Shown one piece after another: positions 34,562 through 42,972 of a DNA stretch of 46,291 nt. The notes under the pieces were generated by a model. It saw only the letters and a list, made by a program, of their open reading frames with translations, was not told the DNA's origin and ran no database searches. Origin of the DNA: Opitutia bacterium (GTDB lineage: Bacteria > Verrucomicrobiota > Verrucomicrobiae > Opitutales > Opitutaceae); assembly GCA_947442255.1 (NCBI GenBank), contig CANEVO010000015.1:1-46291 (forward strand). Reading direction: 5' to 3'. A program made the translations under genes and the position numbers. How positions within the stretch are numbered: the stretch's first letter is position 1; the number at the start of each line of letters is the position of its first letter.

Positions 34562-34882
34562 TTTGCTCCCAGCATGTTGGAGGGATTTGCGCGGCGTCAA
34601 TGAGGTGCGGCCCGACGGGAAGCGCCCGGCGTAATGAAACCGAGCCCCAACCCCCATCCATCTACCCGGATGGTCGACACCCGCGGGCCAATCCGTAATT
34701 GTCAACCAATAGTTGACAAAAATGGATTGGGCGCGTTACTCCACGCGACGCGAGAAAGGAGGTGTGCGGAGCGACAAGGCGGAGAAGGATGGGCGGCGGA
34801 TGGCGATGGGTTGGGCGGACAGGCCGGGTTGAGGGCCGCGGCGGCTGTTGCACGGCCCGCGTCGGGGTCGCAAGCTGGAGCG
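34562..34882. other. Divergent intergenic region with palindromic site
   Basis: These 321 bp separate the ABC ATPase (minus) from the EEP-family gene (plus). The only strong element is the palindrome at 34699-34719. Its right arm contains TTGACA, which could act as a -35 box for the plus strand, but the spacer-matched -10 (TTACTC near 34736) is poor. No gene or RNA is recognised. Confidence 0.5.
34699..34719. promoter_or_regulatory. Palindromic operator-like site, copy A
   Basis: TTGTCAAC (34699-34706) and GTTGACAA (34712-34719) are perfect 8-bp inverted repeats with a 5-bp spacer, the form of a dimeric repressor site. The core GTCAACCAATAGTTGAC recurs with two changes at 37674. The regulator is unknown. 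Confidence 0.5.
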
Positions 34883-36376
34883 ATGAGAAATGTCCGTCTG
34901 TTCGCCTGTTTCCTCGGGTGCGTGGCGTCGGTCGTGGCGCGACCGTTCATGGTCGTCGCCTATAACGTCGAGAATCTGGTCGATCTCGATGGGATCACGC
35001 TGTTCGAAGACTATCAGCCGGCGCGCTATTCGCGGGCGCATGCGTTGACCAAGCTGCAGAATATCGCGCACGTCATCGCGCAATTCGAGGGCGGGCGCGG
35101 ACCCGACGTGCTGCTGCTGGCCGAGCTCGAGGTGGATTTCACGCCGGCGAAGTCGCCGGTGGATTACGATGCGCTGCTTGCGCCCTATGGCGGAATGAAG
35201 CTGGAGGAGATGCTCGGGGCAAAATTCGACCGCCGGATCGCCGACCTGCCGTCGGAAGCGCTGTTGCTGAAGGCGTTGGCGGATCGCGGCATCACCGGCT
35301 ACCGCGTCGTGGTGGCGGACAATGTCACGGCGGCGGGCACGGCGCGCAAGCTGGAGCAAACGTGCGCCGTCTTCACCCGCTTCCCGGTCCGGAGCACGCG
35401 CGCCCACCCGACACTCGATGCGCGGGCGATCCTCGAGGTGCAGATCGAGGTCGATGGCGCCCTCCTTTATCTTTTTGCCAACCACTGGAAGTCCGGCGCG
35501 AGCGACCCCGCGACGGAAAAAATCCGGATCGCCAACGCGCAAACGCTGCGCACCCGGCTCGACGAAATCTTGGGCGCCGACCCGAATGCCGACGTCATCG
35601 TCGGAGGCGATTTGAATTCCCAATACAACCAGAAGCAGCGCTACCCGGCGATGAAGCAGACCGCGATCAACGACGTGCTGGGCTCCCAGGGCAACGAGCT
35701 CGCGGTGCGCGGGCCGCGCCAGCTCTACAATCTCTGGTATGAGCTGCCCGCCGAGCAGCGCGGCAGCGACACCTACCGCGGGGAGTGGGGCACCCTGATG
35801 CACTTGATCGTTTCCCGCGGGCTCTACGATTTCCGCGGTGTGCAATACGTCGACAACTCGTTCGTGGTGGCGAAATTTCCCGGGCTCAACGCCGATGCCA
35901 AAGGTCTGCCGGTGCGCTGGTCCTTCGACGGGCCGGCCGGCAGCGGGTTCTCCGACCATTTTCCGGTTGGGGCAAAATTTGTCACGGTCAGCGAAGGGCG
36001 CACGGACCGCTACCTGCCGCTGCGCAATGCGTCGGTCGAGCGGGCGGGTCCGGCCGCATCGACCAAGATCGACTACGCCCGCCTGGACCTCGAAAAGCTG
36101 GCGGTCACCGTCGCCCAACTGCCGGAGGGAGCGAGGATCCGCACGGATGCCTTCAAGGGAAAAATCTTTCGAGTGGAGGGCCGCGTCGCGCCGGGCGCCC
36201 GATTGGTGGTGGAGTTTCTGGGCGACACGTACGACGTGTGGAGTTTTGACGAAGCATTGCGGACCAAGCTGCGGGCCGGATTGAAATCCGGCGCTCCGGT
36301 GAAGTTTTACGGGGAGCTCGGGGTGTACCGCGAGCGATGGCAGTTTGTAATTCAGGATCCCACGTGGGTTCGTTAG
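34883..36376 (+). CDS. Exported endonuclease/exonuclease/phosphatase-family protein with OB-like tail
   Basis: 497 residues. Signal peptide MRNVRLFACFLGCVASVVA precedes an EEP catalytic domain with VAYNVENLVD, the metal-binding Glu in LLLAELEVDF, FANHWKSG, VGGDLNSQYN and the terminal SDHFPVGAKF. The last 120 residues (about 378-497) contain a beta-rich OB-fold-like module: FRVEGRVAPGARLVVEFLGD, GAPVKFYGELGVYRERWQFVIQDP. An extracellular nuclease or phosphodiesterase is likely; the OB-like tail suggests nucleic acid. ATG 34883 follows GGAG by only 2 nt, but the signal peptide supports it. Confidence 0.87.
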   Translation: MRNVRLFACFLGCVASVVARPFMVVAYNVENLVDLDGITLFEDYQPARYSRAHALTKLQNIAHVIAQFEGGRGPDVLLLAELEVDFTPAKSPVDYDALLAPYGGMKLEEMLGAKFDRRIADLPSEALLLKALADRGITGYRVVVADNVTAAGTARKLEQTCAVFTRFPVRSTRAHPTLDARAILEVQIEVDGALLYLFANHWKSGASDPATEKIRIANAQTLRTRLDEILGADPNADVIVGGDLNSQYNQKQRYPAMKQTAINDVLGSQGNELAVRGPRQLYNLWYELPAEQRGSDTYRGEWGTLMHLIVSRGLYDFRGVQYVDNSFVVAKFPGLNADAKGLPVRWSFDGPAGSGFSDHFPVGAKFVTVSEGRTDRYLPLRNASVERAGPAASTKIDYARLDLEKLAVTVAQLPEGARIRTDAFKGKIFRVEGRVAPGARLVVEFLGDTYDVWSFDEALRTKLRAGLKSGAPVKFYGELGVYRERWQFVIQDPTWVR

Positions 36377-36460
36377 CCGCCGGCAACGCGAGCCCGGTTG
36401 GAAACGATGGTTCAAGATGGATTGCCTCGGCGGATCGGTCCTTCCAATGACAGCGGGAGA

Positions 36461-36826
36461 ATGGCCGTGCTCAGACTCTTCGCGCTTGCGAACTGCGATT
36501 CCTGCCGGCGGGCGGTGCAGTGGTTGCGCGCGCAGGGAATCCCGTTTGAGGAGCGCGCGATCCGCGAGACGCCTCCTTCGGTGGGCGAACTCCGGCGGGG
36601 GCTGGCGGCGGTTGACGGCCAAGTCAGCCGGATCTGCAACACCTCGGGCCGCGAATATCGGGCGGAGAAACTGGGCGAGCGGTTGCCGGGCATGACCACC
36701 GCCGCCGCCCTCGAGTTGCTGGCGGGCAATGGCAGTCTCGTGAAACGGCCGTTCTTGGTTGGCAATGGCGTCGTGCTAGTGGGATTCAACGAGACCGCTT
36801 GGACGTCAGCACTGGCCAAACGATGA
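36461..36826 (+). CDS. ArsC/Spx-family thioredoxin-fold protein
   Basis: A 121-residue small thioredoxin-fold protein with CxxC near the N-terminus (ANCDSC, Cys12 and Cys15) and the conserved basic site LVKRPFLV near residue 98. It belongs to the ArsC/YffB/Spx group; whether it reduces arsenate or has a regulatory or glutathione-linked role cannot be told. ATG 36461 has GGGAG just upstream, very close. Its stop overlaps the next start as ATGA (36823-36826). Confidence 0.83.
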   Translation: MAVLRLFALANCDSCRRAVQWLRAQGIPFEERAIRETPPSVGELRRGLAAVDGQVSRICNTSGREYRAEKLGERLPGMTTAAALELLAGNGSLVKRPFLVGNGVVLVGFNETAWTSALAKR

Positions 36827-37377
36827 CCGCTCGTTTCAAAGGCACCGGGCGAATTCAGATGCGGCTGCGCGAGCTCCCGCAGCTTTTCAATTCGATGGAT
36901 CCATCGCTCTTTCTTGACCAAGACCTCGACAGCGATGCCGAGGAATTCATCGTCAGTTGGGCCCGCGAGCATCCCCGTGACCATGAGTTGGAGTTGACGT
37001 TGCACCTCGCCACGCCGCCGCCGCCGGATCGGGCCAAAGGCACGGAGGAGGCCGTGCGGCACTATTTCCTGACGCGGGCCCAGATGCAGCAACATGAGCT
37101 GTAACAGTTGATGCGCCGCGGCCGGGTGAGTTTGCTGATCGGGCTTTTATTTCGCGGCGGCTGCCTTTTTCGCGTGGGCTTTGCGGCCCAGCTCGGCACG
37201 GGGGCGATGGCCGGCATTGTGCGGGAAGGACTTACCATCATCGGATGGGTGGCAATGTGGCAGCCGCTGGAGATCTATCTCTACGACTGGTGGCCGGTCC
37301 GCGGCGAACAGCGCCTGCTTGCGCGATTGACGCGGATGCGGGTGCACTTCGTGCTACCGGCTCCGTCCCAACCATGA
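36823..37377 (+). pseudogene. Conserved membrane-protein gene interrupted by an in-frame stop
   Basis: Reads as one 183-residue protein of a conserved family of unknown function if the TAA at 37102-37104 is ignored. The first half (93 residues) has FNSMDPSLFLDQDLDSDAEEFIVSWA and HYFLTRAQMQQHEL. The second half, in the same frame, continues QLMRRGRVSLLIGLLF with two membrane helices and EGLTIIGWVAMWQPLEIYLY, then DWWPV. The start overlaps the ArsC-like stop (ATGA), and its end overlaps the next start (ATGA), so the gene sits in an operon. The stop may be a recent nonsense mutation, an assembly error or a read-through codon; the downstream half could also start at TTG 37108 or ATG 37111. Confidence 0.7.
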
Positions 37378-37631
37378 ACGCGCCCGTCACAGATCCATTT
37401 CGCTCGACCGTCGGCTGGCTGGCCGCGCACACGCGTTTTCCCGCGAGCCGGCTGGAACCGCGCGCCGAGACCATGCTTTGCGTCGCCGCGCTCGCGGCGG
37501 CGGAGGAGGCCGAGGAACGACGGCGCTTCCTGATCCAGAGCCGGGACCCGGCCCAGACCTCGGCGTTGCGGGCCCACGGATTGCGCCGTTCGCAGGTTCA
37601 TTTCAAGTGCGACAATAGCGCGAAGGTGTAG
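37374..37631 (+). CDS. Small protein of unknown function
   Basis: 85 residues, MNAPVTDPFRSTVGWLAAHT onward, with an Ala/Glu-rich helix (LCVAALAAAEEAEERRRFL) and a basic end. It has no signal peptide, membrane helix or recognised motif. The start overlaps the preceding stop as ATGA, which is the main evidence that it is real and part of the operon beginning at 36461. It may be partly non-conserved. Confidence 0.5.
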   Translation: MNAPVTDPFRSTVGWLAAHTRFPASRLEPRAETMLCVAALAAAEEAEERRRFLIQSRDPAQTSALRAHGLRRSQVHFKCDNSAKV

Positions 37632-37648
37632 GCGCAAGGTCGTGGCGT

Positions 37649-37667
37649 CGCCCGGCAGGGGCGGGCG
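37649..37667. terminator. Possible weak hairpin after the 36.4-37.6 kb operon
   Basis: CGCCCG (37649-37654) and CGGGCG (37662-37667) form a 6-bp stem with a 7-nt loop, 18 bp after the last stop. There is no T-tract. It lies just before palindrome copy B. Confidence 0.3.
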
Positions 37668-37673
37668 ATGGAT

Positions 37674-37690
37674 GTCAACGATTAGTTGAC
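37674..37690. promoter_or_regulatory. Palindromic operator-like site, copy B
   Basis: GTCAACGATTAGTTGAC has 6-bp inverted arms and a 5-bp spacer, and matches the core of the site at 34701 at 15 of 17 positions. It lies in a convergent gap, not in front of an obvious gene, so an operator role is not self-evident. The rest of the 181-bp gap (37632-37812) holds nothing I recognise. Confidence 0.45.
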
Positions 37691-37812
37691 GAATGAGCCT
37701 GGCTGGTCCGTCGCCTTGCACGGCGCCGGGCTCCTCCACTGCTCCTGGGCGGGGAGGTCCGACGGATGGCTGGCCGGGGAGAGCGCGGTCTGGCGGTGGA
37801 ATAACCCGACGG

Positions 37813-39414
37813 TCACCGCGGGCGGGCGGTCTCCGCTGCGGGCTTGCGCTGGAACAGCGAGTATTGGGATTCGAACTCGCACCACCGCCGGCCCGGCAGG
37901 AACCGGATCGCGTCGAGTTGGGGCCGGGCCGACCACGATTTCACCAGCTGATAGTCGCGCAGCACCGGCCGGTCGACAAATTCGTCGCGGATCATTTCGT
38001 AAGGGCGCAACACGATCCATTGGGGTTGGAGGCGGGCGATGACCTCCGTGTAGCTGCGCGCCCCTTCCCGCACCGTGCGCACGACGTCGGGCGAACTCAG
38101 GCCGGGAAAATCGTACATCCGCAGCCCGGAGAAGTAACCGATGTAGCCGAGTGGTTCGAGAAACACGGTGTCGCTGGGGGCGGCGTGGGCCCGCAGCCAT
38201 TCGCCGATGTCGCGGCGCACACCGGTTTCCACCACGCGCTGCTGCACCCGCATTTGCCAGGCGGTGGCGGCGAAGGTGGCCGCGGCCATCAGCACGGTCA
38301 GGGCGCCGGCGATCCGGGCCGCGGCGCGAATCGCGGGCCGGCGTACGGCGGACGCGCTGGCGTAAGCCGCGTCGAAGACGAAGGCGACCGCGATCGAGGC
38401 CAGGACGGTCCAGGGCGGGATATACCAGGGAAAGGCGGTGATCGCGCAGAGATAGAACGCGCCGAGCAACACGGCGAGGGAGGCGCGCCGACCGGCAGCG
38501 GGAAGCTGCGGCACCAGCCAGGCAAAGGCTGCGATCACGGTCAGGATGCGGGCGAAGCCGTACAGCTGCACCGGCCAGCCGCCGAACACCGCGTAGGCGG
38601 GCATGAACAAATCGCCGCCGAGGCGCTGGCCCGTGAGCACGCGCCACGGCACCAGTAGCATGTCCGTCAGATGAATCACCGGGGCGAAGGCCGACTTGGC
38701 GATGATGGTGTTGGGAATGGGCGACCCGTAGTACCACCAAGCCCACGCGATCCACGGCAGGTAGATCAGGCCGCCGAGCAGCGCGCCCCGCCAGAGCTGT
38801 CGCCACGGGAAGGCGGAGGAACCCTCCGCCGGCCGGCGAAAGAGCAGGTGGGGCGCGATGAGGGCACCCGCGAGCACGAAGGCATCGGGTCGCGTCCACA
38901 TGAGTCCGCCGAGCGCGCTGCCCAGCCAGCGGATGCGCGGGCCGGCGGGGGCCTCGAGTTCCGTCCAGAGCAAAAGCATGAAGAAGACGAGAATCGCGGT
39001 CTCCATGCCGTTGGTCGCGAAGTCGGTGAGCTTGGCGTCGGCGAGGAGCAGGCCGAAGAGCACGGTGCGGCCGAGGGCTCCGAGCCGCAGGGTGTCGGCG
39101 CGGCGCCAGATCAGCCGCGCGGAGGCGGCGAGGAGTGCGGCGCTGAAAATTCGAAAAAACCAGAGCGCGCGGACTTCCTCGCCCGGTCCGGCGAGGGCGG
39201 TGCAGAGCGCGGGGATGAGGACGCCGAGCGGCGAGGTGAAGGTGTGGACCCGCTCGCCGGGTTGGAAAACGAGGCCGTGGCCCTCCACGAGATTGCGACT
39301 GGCGCGCAGGGTGATGAAGTAGTCCTCCCAAGCATGACCGGTGAACGCGGCGAATCCGAGGGGCAGGAGGAAGGCCAGCGCCACGACGAGCCAGCGGATG
39401 CGAGCGGGGGTCAC
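37813..39414 (-). CDS. Multi-pass membrane glycosyltransferase (GT-C type)
   Basis: A 533-residue integral membrane protein with about ten to twelve hydrophobic helices. The first outer loop holds AWEDYFITLRASRNLVEGHG, then FQPGERVHTFTSPLG; this acidic loop and the GERV..FTSPL pattern are typical of GT-C enzymes that use polyprenyl-phosphate sugars and modify lipids or surface glycans. The C-terminal part is a soluble extracytoplasmic domain (about 405-533). GTG 39414 (VTPARIRWLVVALAFLL) is the nearest start to the first helix. A 15-bp direct repeat around the start (39382 and 39412) encodes RWLVV twice. Confidence 0.83.
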   Translation of the reverse strand: MTPARIRWLVVALAFLLPLGFAAFTGHAWEDYFITLRASRNLVEGHGLVFQPGERVHTFTSPLGVLIPALCTALAGPGEEVRALWFFRIFSAALLAASARLIWRRADTLRLGALGRTVLFGLLLADAKLTDFATNGMETAILVFFMLLLWTELEAPAGPRIRWLGSALGGLMWTRPDAFVLAGALIAPHLLFRRPAEGSSAFPWRQLWRGALLGGLIYLPWIAWAWWYYGSPIPNTIIAKSAFAPVIHLTDMLLVPWRVLTGQRLGGDLFMPAYAVFGGWPVQLYGFARILTVIAAFAWLVPQLPAAGRRASLAVLLGAFYLCAITAFPWYIPPWTVLASIAVAFVFDAAYASASAVRRPAIRAAARIAGALTVLMAAATFAATAWQMRVQQRVVETGVRRDIGEWLRAHAAPSDTVFLEPLGYIGYFSGLRMYDFPGLSSPDVVRTVREGARSYTEVIARLQPQWIVLRPYEMIRDEFVDRPVLRDYQLVKSWSARPQLDAIRFLPGRRWCEFESQYSLFQRKPAAETARPR

Positions 39415-39479
39415 GACGAGCCAGCGTGGGCAGGGCAATTCCCTGCTCAATGCAAATTCGGAATTGCGCCGGCCGGGCC

Positions 39480-40084
39480 GCTGCGTGCCGCCGAACGCGA
39501 CATCCGGCATGCGTTTCCGGTCCAGCCGGGCTGCCGGTTGAAAATCGACAGTTACCGCGGTCGGATCGAGGTGACGGAAAGCGCCGAACCGGAAGTGAAG
39601 ATTCTCATCCATCTCGAGATTGGCGGGGAAACCGAGGCGGACGCGCGGCGGGTGCTCGACGGGCTGCAACTTGACGTGCAGGCCCGGGACAACGCGGTTT
39701 CGATCGTGGCGCGCAATCCCCGCGAGACGCGGATCCGCTGGCTCTGGCAGGAAGCCGAGCAGATTGAGCTGATGTATTACATTTCGGTGCCGCGCCAGTG
39801 CAGCGTGGATGTGAAGACCGGCACCGGCAGCATCACGGTCGGTCGGCTGGCAGGGCAGATGGCGGCGCGGATCGAGAAGGGAAATATTTTTTCCGGTCGG
39901 TCGATGGCAGTTTGAATGCGAACGCGGAGTTCGGCGATATTTTCGTGTCCTGTTGCCTGGGATCGCTGACGGCCCGGGTGTTGAAAGGGAAGATTCGCGC
40001 CGGCACGCTGGGGGGCCGCGGCTGACGATGCGCGCAAGCGGCGGTGGCGTTACGATTGAGTCGGGCGAGACTCTATTTGAATAG
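39480..40084 (+). pseudogene. Frameshifted DUF4097-like beta-helix protein remnant
   Basis: A beta-rich repeat protein can be followed through three frames. Frame one gives FPVQPGCRLKIDSYRGRIEV, then IHLEIGGETEADARRVLDGL and ISVPRQCSVDVKTGTGSITV up to EKGNIF. The frame then breaks at the T-run 39887-39892, one T short of the count needed to continue as FFRSVDGSLNANAEFGDIFV. A second break near 40020 leads to LTMRASGGGVTIESGETLFE before TAG at 40082-40084. No start codon fits the N-terminus. The last 35 bp overlap the tail of the acyltransferase. The original protein was probably an exported adhesin-like or DUF4097 domain protein. Confidence 0.6.
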
Positions 40085-41249
40085 CCGGGGCCGGCGGCGC
40101 GAACGCCGCGATGCGCGGGCGATAGAGAACGCGTTCGATCCCGTAGTGGATCGCGAGCGTGGCGGCCAGAGATGCGATCAAGGTCGCGGCGAGTTGCAGC
40201 GAATATCCCGTCTGACCGAGCCGGAGCAGGGCCCACGTCGCCAGCATCATGGCGGGCGCGTGCACGGCGTAGAGCGGATAGCTGATCTGGCCGGCGTAAC
40301 GGAGGGCCGCGAGCGCGGGCGACTGGCGCAGCGCGGGCCGTTTTTCCTCAAGGTGCAGGCATTGCAGCAAGCCGATCGTGCAGACGAGTCCCCACGCATT
40401 TTGCTTGAGGAGATTGAGCCCGTAAAAATAGGGCAGGGTCTTGAGCGCCAGAAAAGCAAGCCAGGCCAGCAACAATTCCCGGGAGTAATTTTTCGGACCG
40501 CGGGTCACGAACCAGCGCGCCGCCCACGCCCCGGACCACCAGAAAATTCCCAGCATGAAGACGCTGTTGAAGACCCAGAACGGCGTCACCCAGCGGAGCA
40601 GGACGATCCCGGCGAATTGTAATCCGAGAAAAGCGGCGGCAAGGCCGCCCCAGCGGCCGCGGATCGCGTGAAAATAAAACCACGGATAGGCGGCGTAGAT
40701 CACCATTTCGACGGCTACGGTGTTGAGCGGATAGTTGCCGGCCAGAATCTCATGGGGATAGACGCCGTAGAGTCCGAGCAGCCGCACGACGATGTTGTCG
40801 ATTGGCGCCACGGTATGCAGGGCGAGCATGACGCTGCCCGAGGGACGCCACGCTTCGGCGGCGACGAGGGCCAGGCCCAGCAGCGCCGCGGCCCAATAAA
40901 CCGGCATGAGGCGCCAGAAGCGCCGGCGATAGTGGTCGCGCCAGTCGAGTGGCGCGGCGGAATTACGGGCGCGGCGTTCGAATGGATAGTGGATGCAAAA
41001 TCCGCTGAGTACGAAAAAGCAGATGACGGCGGGGTGGTTGCCGCCGGTCGGCCAGGCAAGCAGGCCGAAGCCATCGTGGAGCCAGGCGAATGCGGCGCGG
41101 ACCGCGTGTTCGGGGGCGTTGGCCGGTGGAAAGCCGGACCAGAGATGCCAGTGGCTCAGGAACACCACCAGCGCGCACGCTCCGCGCAGGGCGTCGAGCG
41201 ACCAGAAGCGGGGGGCCGGGCTGGCGGCGGGCGCAGAGGCGTGGTCCAC
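40050..41249 (-). CDS. Acyltransferase family membrane protein (OafA-like)
   Basis: A 399-residue acyltransferase-3 protein with about ten membrane helices. It starts with RFWSLDALRGACALVVFLSH, including the conserved Arg and His of the family, followed by FFVLSGFCIHYPF and a YRRRFWRLMPVYW segment. Such enzymes O-acylate surface polysaccharides or small exported compounds. The start is GTG 41249. It lies next to the glycosyltransferase on the same strand, separated by the pseudogene, which suggests a surface-glycan role. Confidence 0.88.
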   Translation of the reverse strand: MDHASAPAASPAPRFWSLDALRGACALVVFLSHWHLWSGFPPANAPEHAVRAAFAWLHDGFGLLAWPTGGNHPAVICFFVLSGFCIHYPFERRARNSAAPLDWRDHYRRRFWRLMPVYWAAALLGLALVAAEAWRPSGSVMLALHTVAPIDNIVVRLLGLYGVYPHEILAGNYPLNTVAVEMVIYAAYPWFYFHAIRGRWGGLAAAFLGLQFAGIVLLRWVTPFWVFNSVFMLGIFWWSGAWAARWFVTRGPKNYSRELLLAWLAFLALKTLPYFYGLNLLKQNAWGLVCTIGLLQCLHLEEKRPALRQSPALAALRYAGQISYPLYAVHAPAMMLATWALLRLGQTGYSLQLAATLIASLAATLAIHYGIERVLYRPRIAAFAPPAPAIQIESRPTQS

Positions 41250-41347
41250 GCGGGAGATGTCGTGGCCGGGCCCCGCGTGGGCAAGCGCTTTTTCCTGCGG
41301 GACAACGCGCTCGCCTCGCGGACCGCGCCCGCTGCAAGCTGGGGCGC

Positions 41348-42895
41348 ATGACGATTCACGACGCGTTTACCGAACTGACCGGCCTGCTCAAGCGCGCCCA
41401 CGTGCTCGGGACGGTGGGCGATCTGCTCGGCTGGGATGAGCAGGTGAATCTGCCGGCCGGGGCGGCGGACCAACGCGGAGTACAGCAGGCGTTGCTGGCG
41501 GAGTTGCAGCACGCGGCGGTCAGCACGCCGCGCGTGGGCGAACTGCTGGAATTCCTCGAAGGGGAAATGAGCCGACCTGCGACGCCGGGACGCGCAGGTG
41601 AGGCGGCGTTCCGGCCCGGCGACGACGAGCGCGTCGTGATCGCGCAGGCGCGGCGCGACTACGATCGGGCGACGAAACTGCCGGCGGCCTTTGTCCGCGA
41701 ACTCGCGACGGAGGGCAGCCGCGGCTATCACGTCTGGGCCCGCGCCCGGCCGGCGAATGATTTCGCCAGCTACGTTCCGGTGTTGGAAAAACACCTTGAG
41801 CTGGCGCGCCGCGAGGCGGAGTTTCTCGGGAAGGGCGCCGCGCCGTACGACTGCGCGCTGGATAAATATGACCCCGGGCTCACGACGGCGCAGGTGGAGC
41901 GCCTGTTCGGCGAGTTGAAGCGCGAGCTGGTGCCGCTCGGGCGGGAAATCGTCGCCTCGCCCGTGGCGAGGCGCGCCGCGGCGACCGCTGGGCGGCTGCG
42001 GGGATTTCCGATCGAGACGCAACGAGTGTTTCTGCGCGAGGTGACGGAAAAGATCGGCTTCGATTATGCGCGCGGGCGAATCGATGTGTCGCTCCACCCC
42101 TTTTGCTCCGGAACGGGCACCGATGTGCGGATGACGACGCGGTTCAATTCCGACCAGCCACTCGACGCGTTGTTCGGCTCGATCCACGAAACGGGCCACG
42201 GCCTCTACGAACAAGGGTTGCCCGGGGCGCAACTCGGGACGGCGCTCGGCCTCAACGCCGGGATGGCGGTGCACGAATCGCAGAGCCGCCTCTGGGAAAA
42301 CCAGGTGGCGCGCAGCCGCGGTTTCTGGCGGCATTTCGAACCGCGCTGGCGCGAGTTGTTTCCGGTGCAGACGGCGGGCGTCAGCGCGGAGGACTTGTAC
42401 CTCGCGGTGAATGCGGTCGAGCCCACGTTGATCCGCGTTGATGCCGATGAAGTCACTTACAACCTGCACATTGTGCTGCGCTTCGAGTTGGAGAAGAAAC
42501 TATTCTCGGGCGAGCTGGCGGTGCGGGATTTGCCGGCGGCGTGGCGGAGCGCGTCGCGTGAACTCGTGGGACTGGAGCCGGCGAACGACCGGGAAGGCGT
42601 GTTGCAGGATGTGCACTGGAGCGGCGGGGCGTTCGGTTATTTTCCGAGCTATTGCCTCGGCAACATGATCGCCGCGCAGCTCTGGTATCACGTGTTGGGC
42701 CTGCGGCCGGAGCTGGAGGAGGATTTTGCGCGCGGAGATTTTTCGTGGCTGCTGCGCTGGCTGCGGGAAAACGTGCATGCGCATGGCCGGCGTTACAGCG
42801 CGCTGGAGTTGGTGCGGCGGGTGACGGGCGGGGAACTTTCGCCGCGACCGTTGGTGCGTTATCTACGGGAGAGGTATGGGGCGTTGTATTTGTAA
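41348..42895 (+). CDS. Carboxypeptidase M32 (Taq family)
   Basis: A 515-residue zinc metallocarboxypeptidase of normal length. The active site HETGH is at 280-284 in FGSIHETGHGLYEQGLP, followed by MAVHESQSRLWENQVARS with the third zinc ligand, and FGYFPSYCLGNMIAAQLW near the end. It trims C-terminal residues from peptides in the cytosol. ATG 41348 is the family start (MTIHDAFTELTGLLKRAH). It is divergent from the acyltransferase and 77 bp ahead of the TatD gene. Confidence 0.95.
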   Translation: MTIHDAFTELTGLLKRAHVLGTVGDLLGWDEQVNLPAGAADQRGVQQALLAELQHAAVSTPRVGELLEFLEGEMSRPATPGRAGEAAFRPGDDERVVIAQARRDYDRATKLPAAFVRELATEGSRGYHVWARARPANDFASYVPVLEKHLELARREAEFLGKGAAPYDCALDKYDPGLTTAQVERLFGELKRELVPLGREIVASPVARRAAATAGRLRGFPIETQRVFLREVTEKIGFDYARGRIDVSLHPFCSGTGTDVRMTTRFNSDQPLDALFGSIHETGHGLYEQGLPGAQLGTALGLNAGMAVHESQSRLWENQVARSRGFWRHFEPRWRELFPVQTAGVSAEDLYLAVNAVEPTLIRVDADEVTYNLHIVLRFELEKKLFSGELAVRDLPAAWRSASRELVGLEPANDREGVLQDVHWSGGAFGYFPSYCLGNMIAAQLWYHVLGLRPELEEDFARGDFSWLLRWLRENVHAHGRRYSALELVRRVTGGELSPRPLVRYLRERYGALYL

Positions 42896-42972
42896 CCGCT
42901 ATTCGTGGCAGGCCCATTTTCACGTTTGATCACGATCAAGATTGCGAGCACGAGCACGTCCGCTGACCTGCC

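Noticed and set aside
34736..36622. A 628-codon minus-strand open frame over the EEP-family gene
   Set aside because: Overlaps the well-supported nuclease-like gene in antisense and shows no motif.
38671..39480. The upstream part of the open frame that leads into the DUF4097-like remnant, as a long N-terminus
   Set aside because: It is antisense to the glycosyltransferase and reads as Gly/Glu/Arg-rich noise; protein-like sequence begins only near 39480.
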